Source of the DNA: Thermoproteota archaeon
GTDB taxonomy: Archaea > Thermoproteota > Thermoprotei_A > Sulfolobales > Ignisphaeraceae
NCBI GenBank assembly: GCA_030550585.1
Contig: JAUQPB010000001.1
Span: 186,001-250,000, forward strand
DNA length: 64,000 nt
Direction of reading: 5' to 3'
Under the pieces are notes generated by a model. The model was given only the letters and a program-made list of their open reading frames with translations, did not search any database and had not been told where the DNA came from. The translations under genes were made by a program, and so were the position numbers. How positions within the stretch are numbered: the stretch's first letter is position 1; each line of letters opens with the position of its first letter. Positions 63,313-64,000 of this stretch are shown here, in pieces.

Positions 63313-64000
63313 GTAGTAGAATTCCTGTGCCTCAAATAGATATAGATGATGTAGTGAACTGCTTTAAGCAGAGTGTTAGAACAGCTAGAAATGAGGAGGA
63401 GGTTAGAGCAAGGGTTTCAGTAAGGTGCATTGAGGAGAAGATACTGAAGCCCCTGGGTATAACCCAGTACGGTCACTACGAATACACCCTTGTCTCGGGT
63501 GCTAGGGTAGACGCGCTGTACGGTCACGTGATAGTTGAGTACAAGGCTCCCGGTAAGCTCTCATCAGCATCCGACATAGCTAAAGCTAAGGAGCAAGTAA
63601 TTAGATACATCACTAAGGAGGCACCCAGTAAAGCTGAGTGGGATAGGTACCTGGGAGTCATAATAAGCGATAGAATAGCCTTCGTGAGGTACTATAAGCC
63701 CCAGGATACATGGATACTCAGAGGACCCTACGAGATCACCAGGGAAAGCGTTGTTAAGCTCATAGAGGCAATCAGAGGACTAAGGAGAAAAGCTCTCAAA
63801 GTAGACCCCCTACTCACCGACTTCGGTCCTCAGTCAGTAATAGCTAGAAGAGCCGTGAACACTCTCTATAGGAAGTTGCTGAACAGTAAAAACCCTAGAG
63901 CCAGGATGCTCTTCGAGGACTGGATGAGGCTCTTCAAGCAAGCAACTGGTTACGACCCCGAGAAACTCAAAGAGCTTCGTCAACTAGCCTCGGAGTACGG
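63309..64000 (+). CDS. PD-(D/E)XK nuclease, probably restriction-modification enzyme (cut by window end)
   Basis: The first 230 residues are present. After IEEKILKPLG comes RVDALYGHVIVEYKAPGKL, with D..E-Y-K forming the nuclease site, and then YLGVIISDRIAFVRYY. From about 170 on a helical stretch (RRAVNTLYRKLL, ARMLFEDWMRLFKQATG) leads out of the window; this layout matches the N-terminus of single-chain restriction-methyltransferase enzymes (type IIG/Eco57I-like) and some type I subunits. The methylase domain itself is not in view, so the class is provisional. Confidence 0.7.
   Translation, partial: MSSRIPVPQIDIDDVVNCFKQSVRTARNEEEVRARVSVRCIEEKILKPLGITQYGHYEYTLVSGARVDALYGHVIVEYKAPGKLSSASDIAKAKEQVIRYITKEAPSKAEWDRYLGVIISDRIAFVRYYKPQDTWILRGPYEITRESVVKLIEAIRGLRRKALKVDPLLTDFGPQSVIARRAVNTLYRKLLNSKNPRARMLFEDWMRLFKQATGYDPEKLKELRQLASEY

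Larger units (their letters stand above)
56830..64000. mobile_element. Integrated plasmid or virus-like element at tRNA-Arg
   Basis: From the tRNA-Arg 3' half to the window edge the gene set changes: an intact archaeal integrase next to the tRNA, an IS200/IS605-type remnant, an iteron array, unknown proteins, AbrB-like and restriction-type genes. G and C are clearly more frequent than in the flanking chromosome (seen, not calculated). No structural virus gene, partition ATPase or recognised Rep is visible in this part, and the far end is outside the window, so size and type are open. Confidence 0.8.

Overview
The window is a piece of a hyperthermophilic crenarchaeal (Thermoproteota) chromosome, AT-rich and densely packed. 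The CdvA-CdvB-CdvC division cluster, Cren7 chromatin protein, MCM with a GINS protein next to it, a complete exosome superoperon, intron-bearing tRNAs, TATA promoters with short or no leaders, GGTGA-type ribosome sites and a tungsten-dependent glyceraldehyde-3-phosphate oxidoreductase all point to this. It looks most like the Desulfurococcales/Ignisphaera side of the group; the species is not identified here.

Layout. 1-2402: ESCRT-type division operon (cdvA is cut by the window edge). 2460-13384: CBS protein, NFACT/RqcH ribosome-rescue factor, SPOUT methyltransferase, Lsm protein, SAM synthetase, a RuvC-fold protein, Rio2 kinase and a class II HMG-CoA reductase. 13404-23737: tRNA-Lys, EF-2, XPF nuclease, then a nearly unbroken minus-strand superoperon (DHH phosphoesterase, DUF3194, prefoldin beta, Pcc1, Brix, L37Ae, Rrp42, Rrp41, Rrp4, SBDS, proteasome alpha). 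24060-30874: replication island (Orc1/Cdc6, RFC large and small, GINS, MCM). 31003-44378: tRNA-Pro, CCA enzyme, ThpR, Cren7, an ArsR-like regulator, GAPOR, an AAA ATPase, CTP synthase, a NOL1/NOP2/Sun methyltransferase, and the archaeal lipid pair geranylgeranyl reductase plus DGGGP synthase. 44427-56672: cobalamin adenosyltransferase, an unrecognised cluster with a MoaD-like beta-grasp protein, Memo protein, mevalonate kinase, ThrRS, RadA, prepilin peptidase, HIT protein and a short MscS channel.

From the tRNA-Arg at 56797-56874 to the window end the base composition shifts (visibly richer in G+C) and an integrated element begins. It carries an intact archaeal tyrosine integrase, an orphan end of an IS200/IS605-type element without its TnpB gene, an eight-copy iteron array that looks like a plasmid origin or partition/operator site, several proteins of unknown family (one joining an Ig-like fold to a winged helix), and a three-gene overlapping operon of AbrB-like protein, zinc-ribbon protein and PD-(D/E)XK nuclease running off the edge, probably a restriction-modification enzyme.

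The least expected layer is RNA. Three near-perfect box C/D guide RNAs lie on the minus strand at gene ends (46562-46610, 51445-51495, 55857-55904), and a fourth, weaker one on the plus strand (40926-40982). The D-box guides of three of them share the core TGAACC, complementary to the conserved GGUUCA of the tRNA T-arm. The tRNA-Lys has an 18-nt intron between its anticodon stem and variable loop. Other points worth attention are the MoaD-like protein with residues beyond its Gly-Gly, a likely frameshift at a T7 run upstream of it, and the class II rather than class I HMG-CoA reductase. All identifications come from reading the sequence and remembered family motifs; no database search was run.
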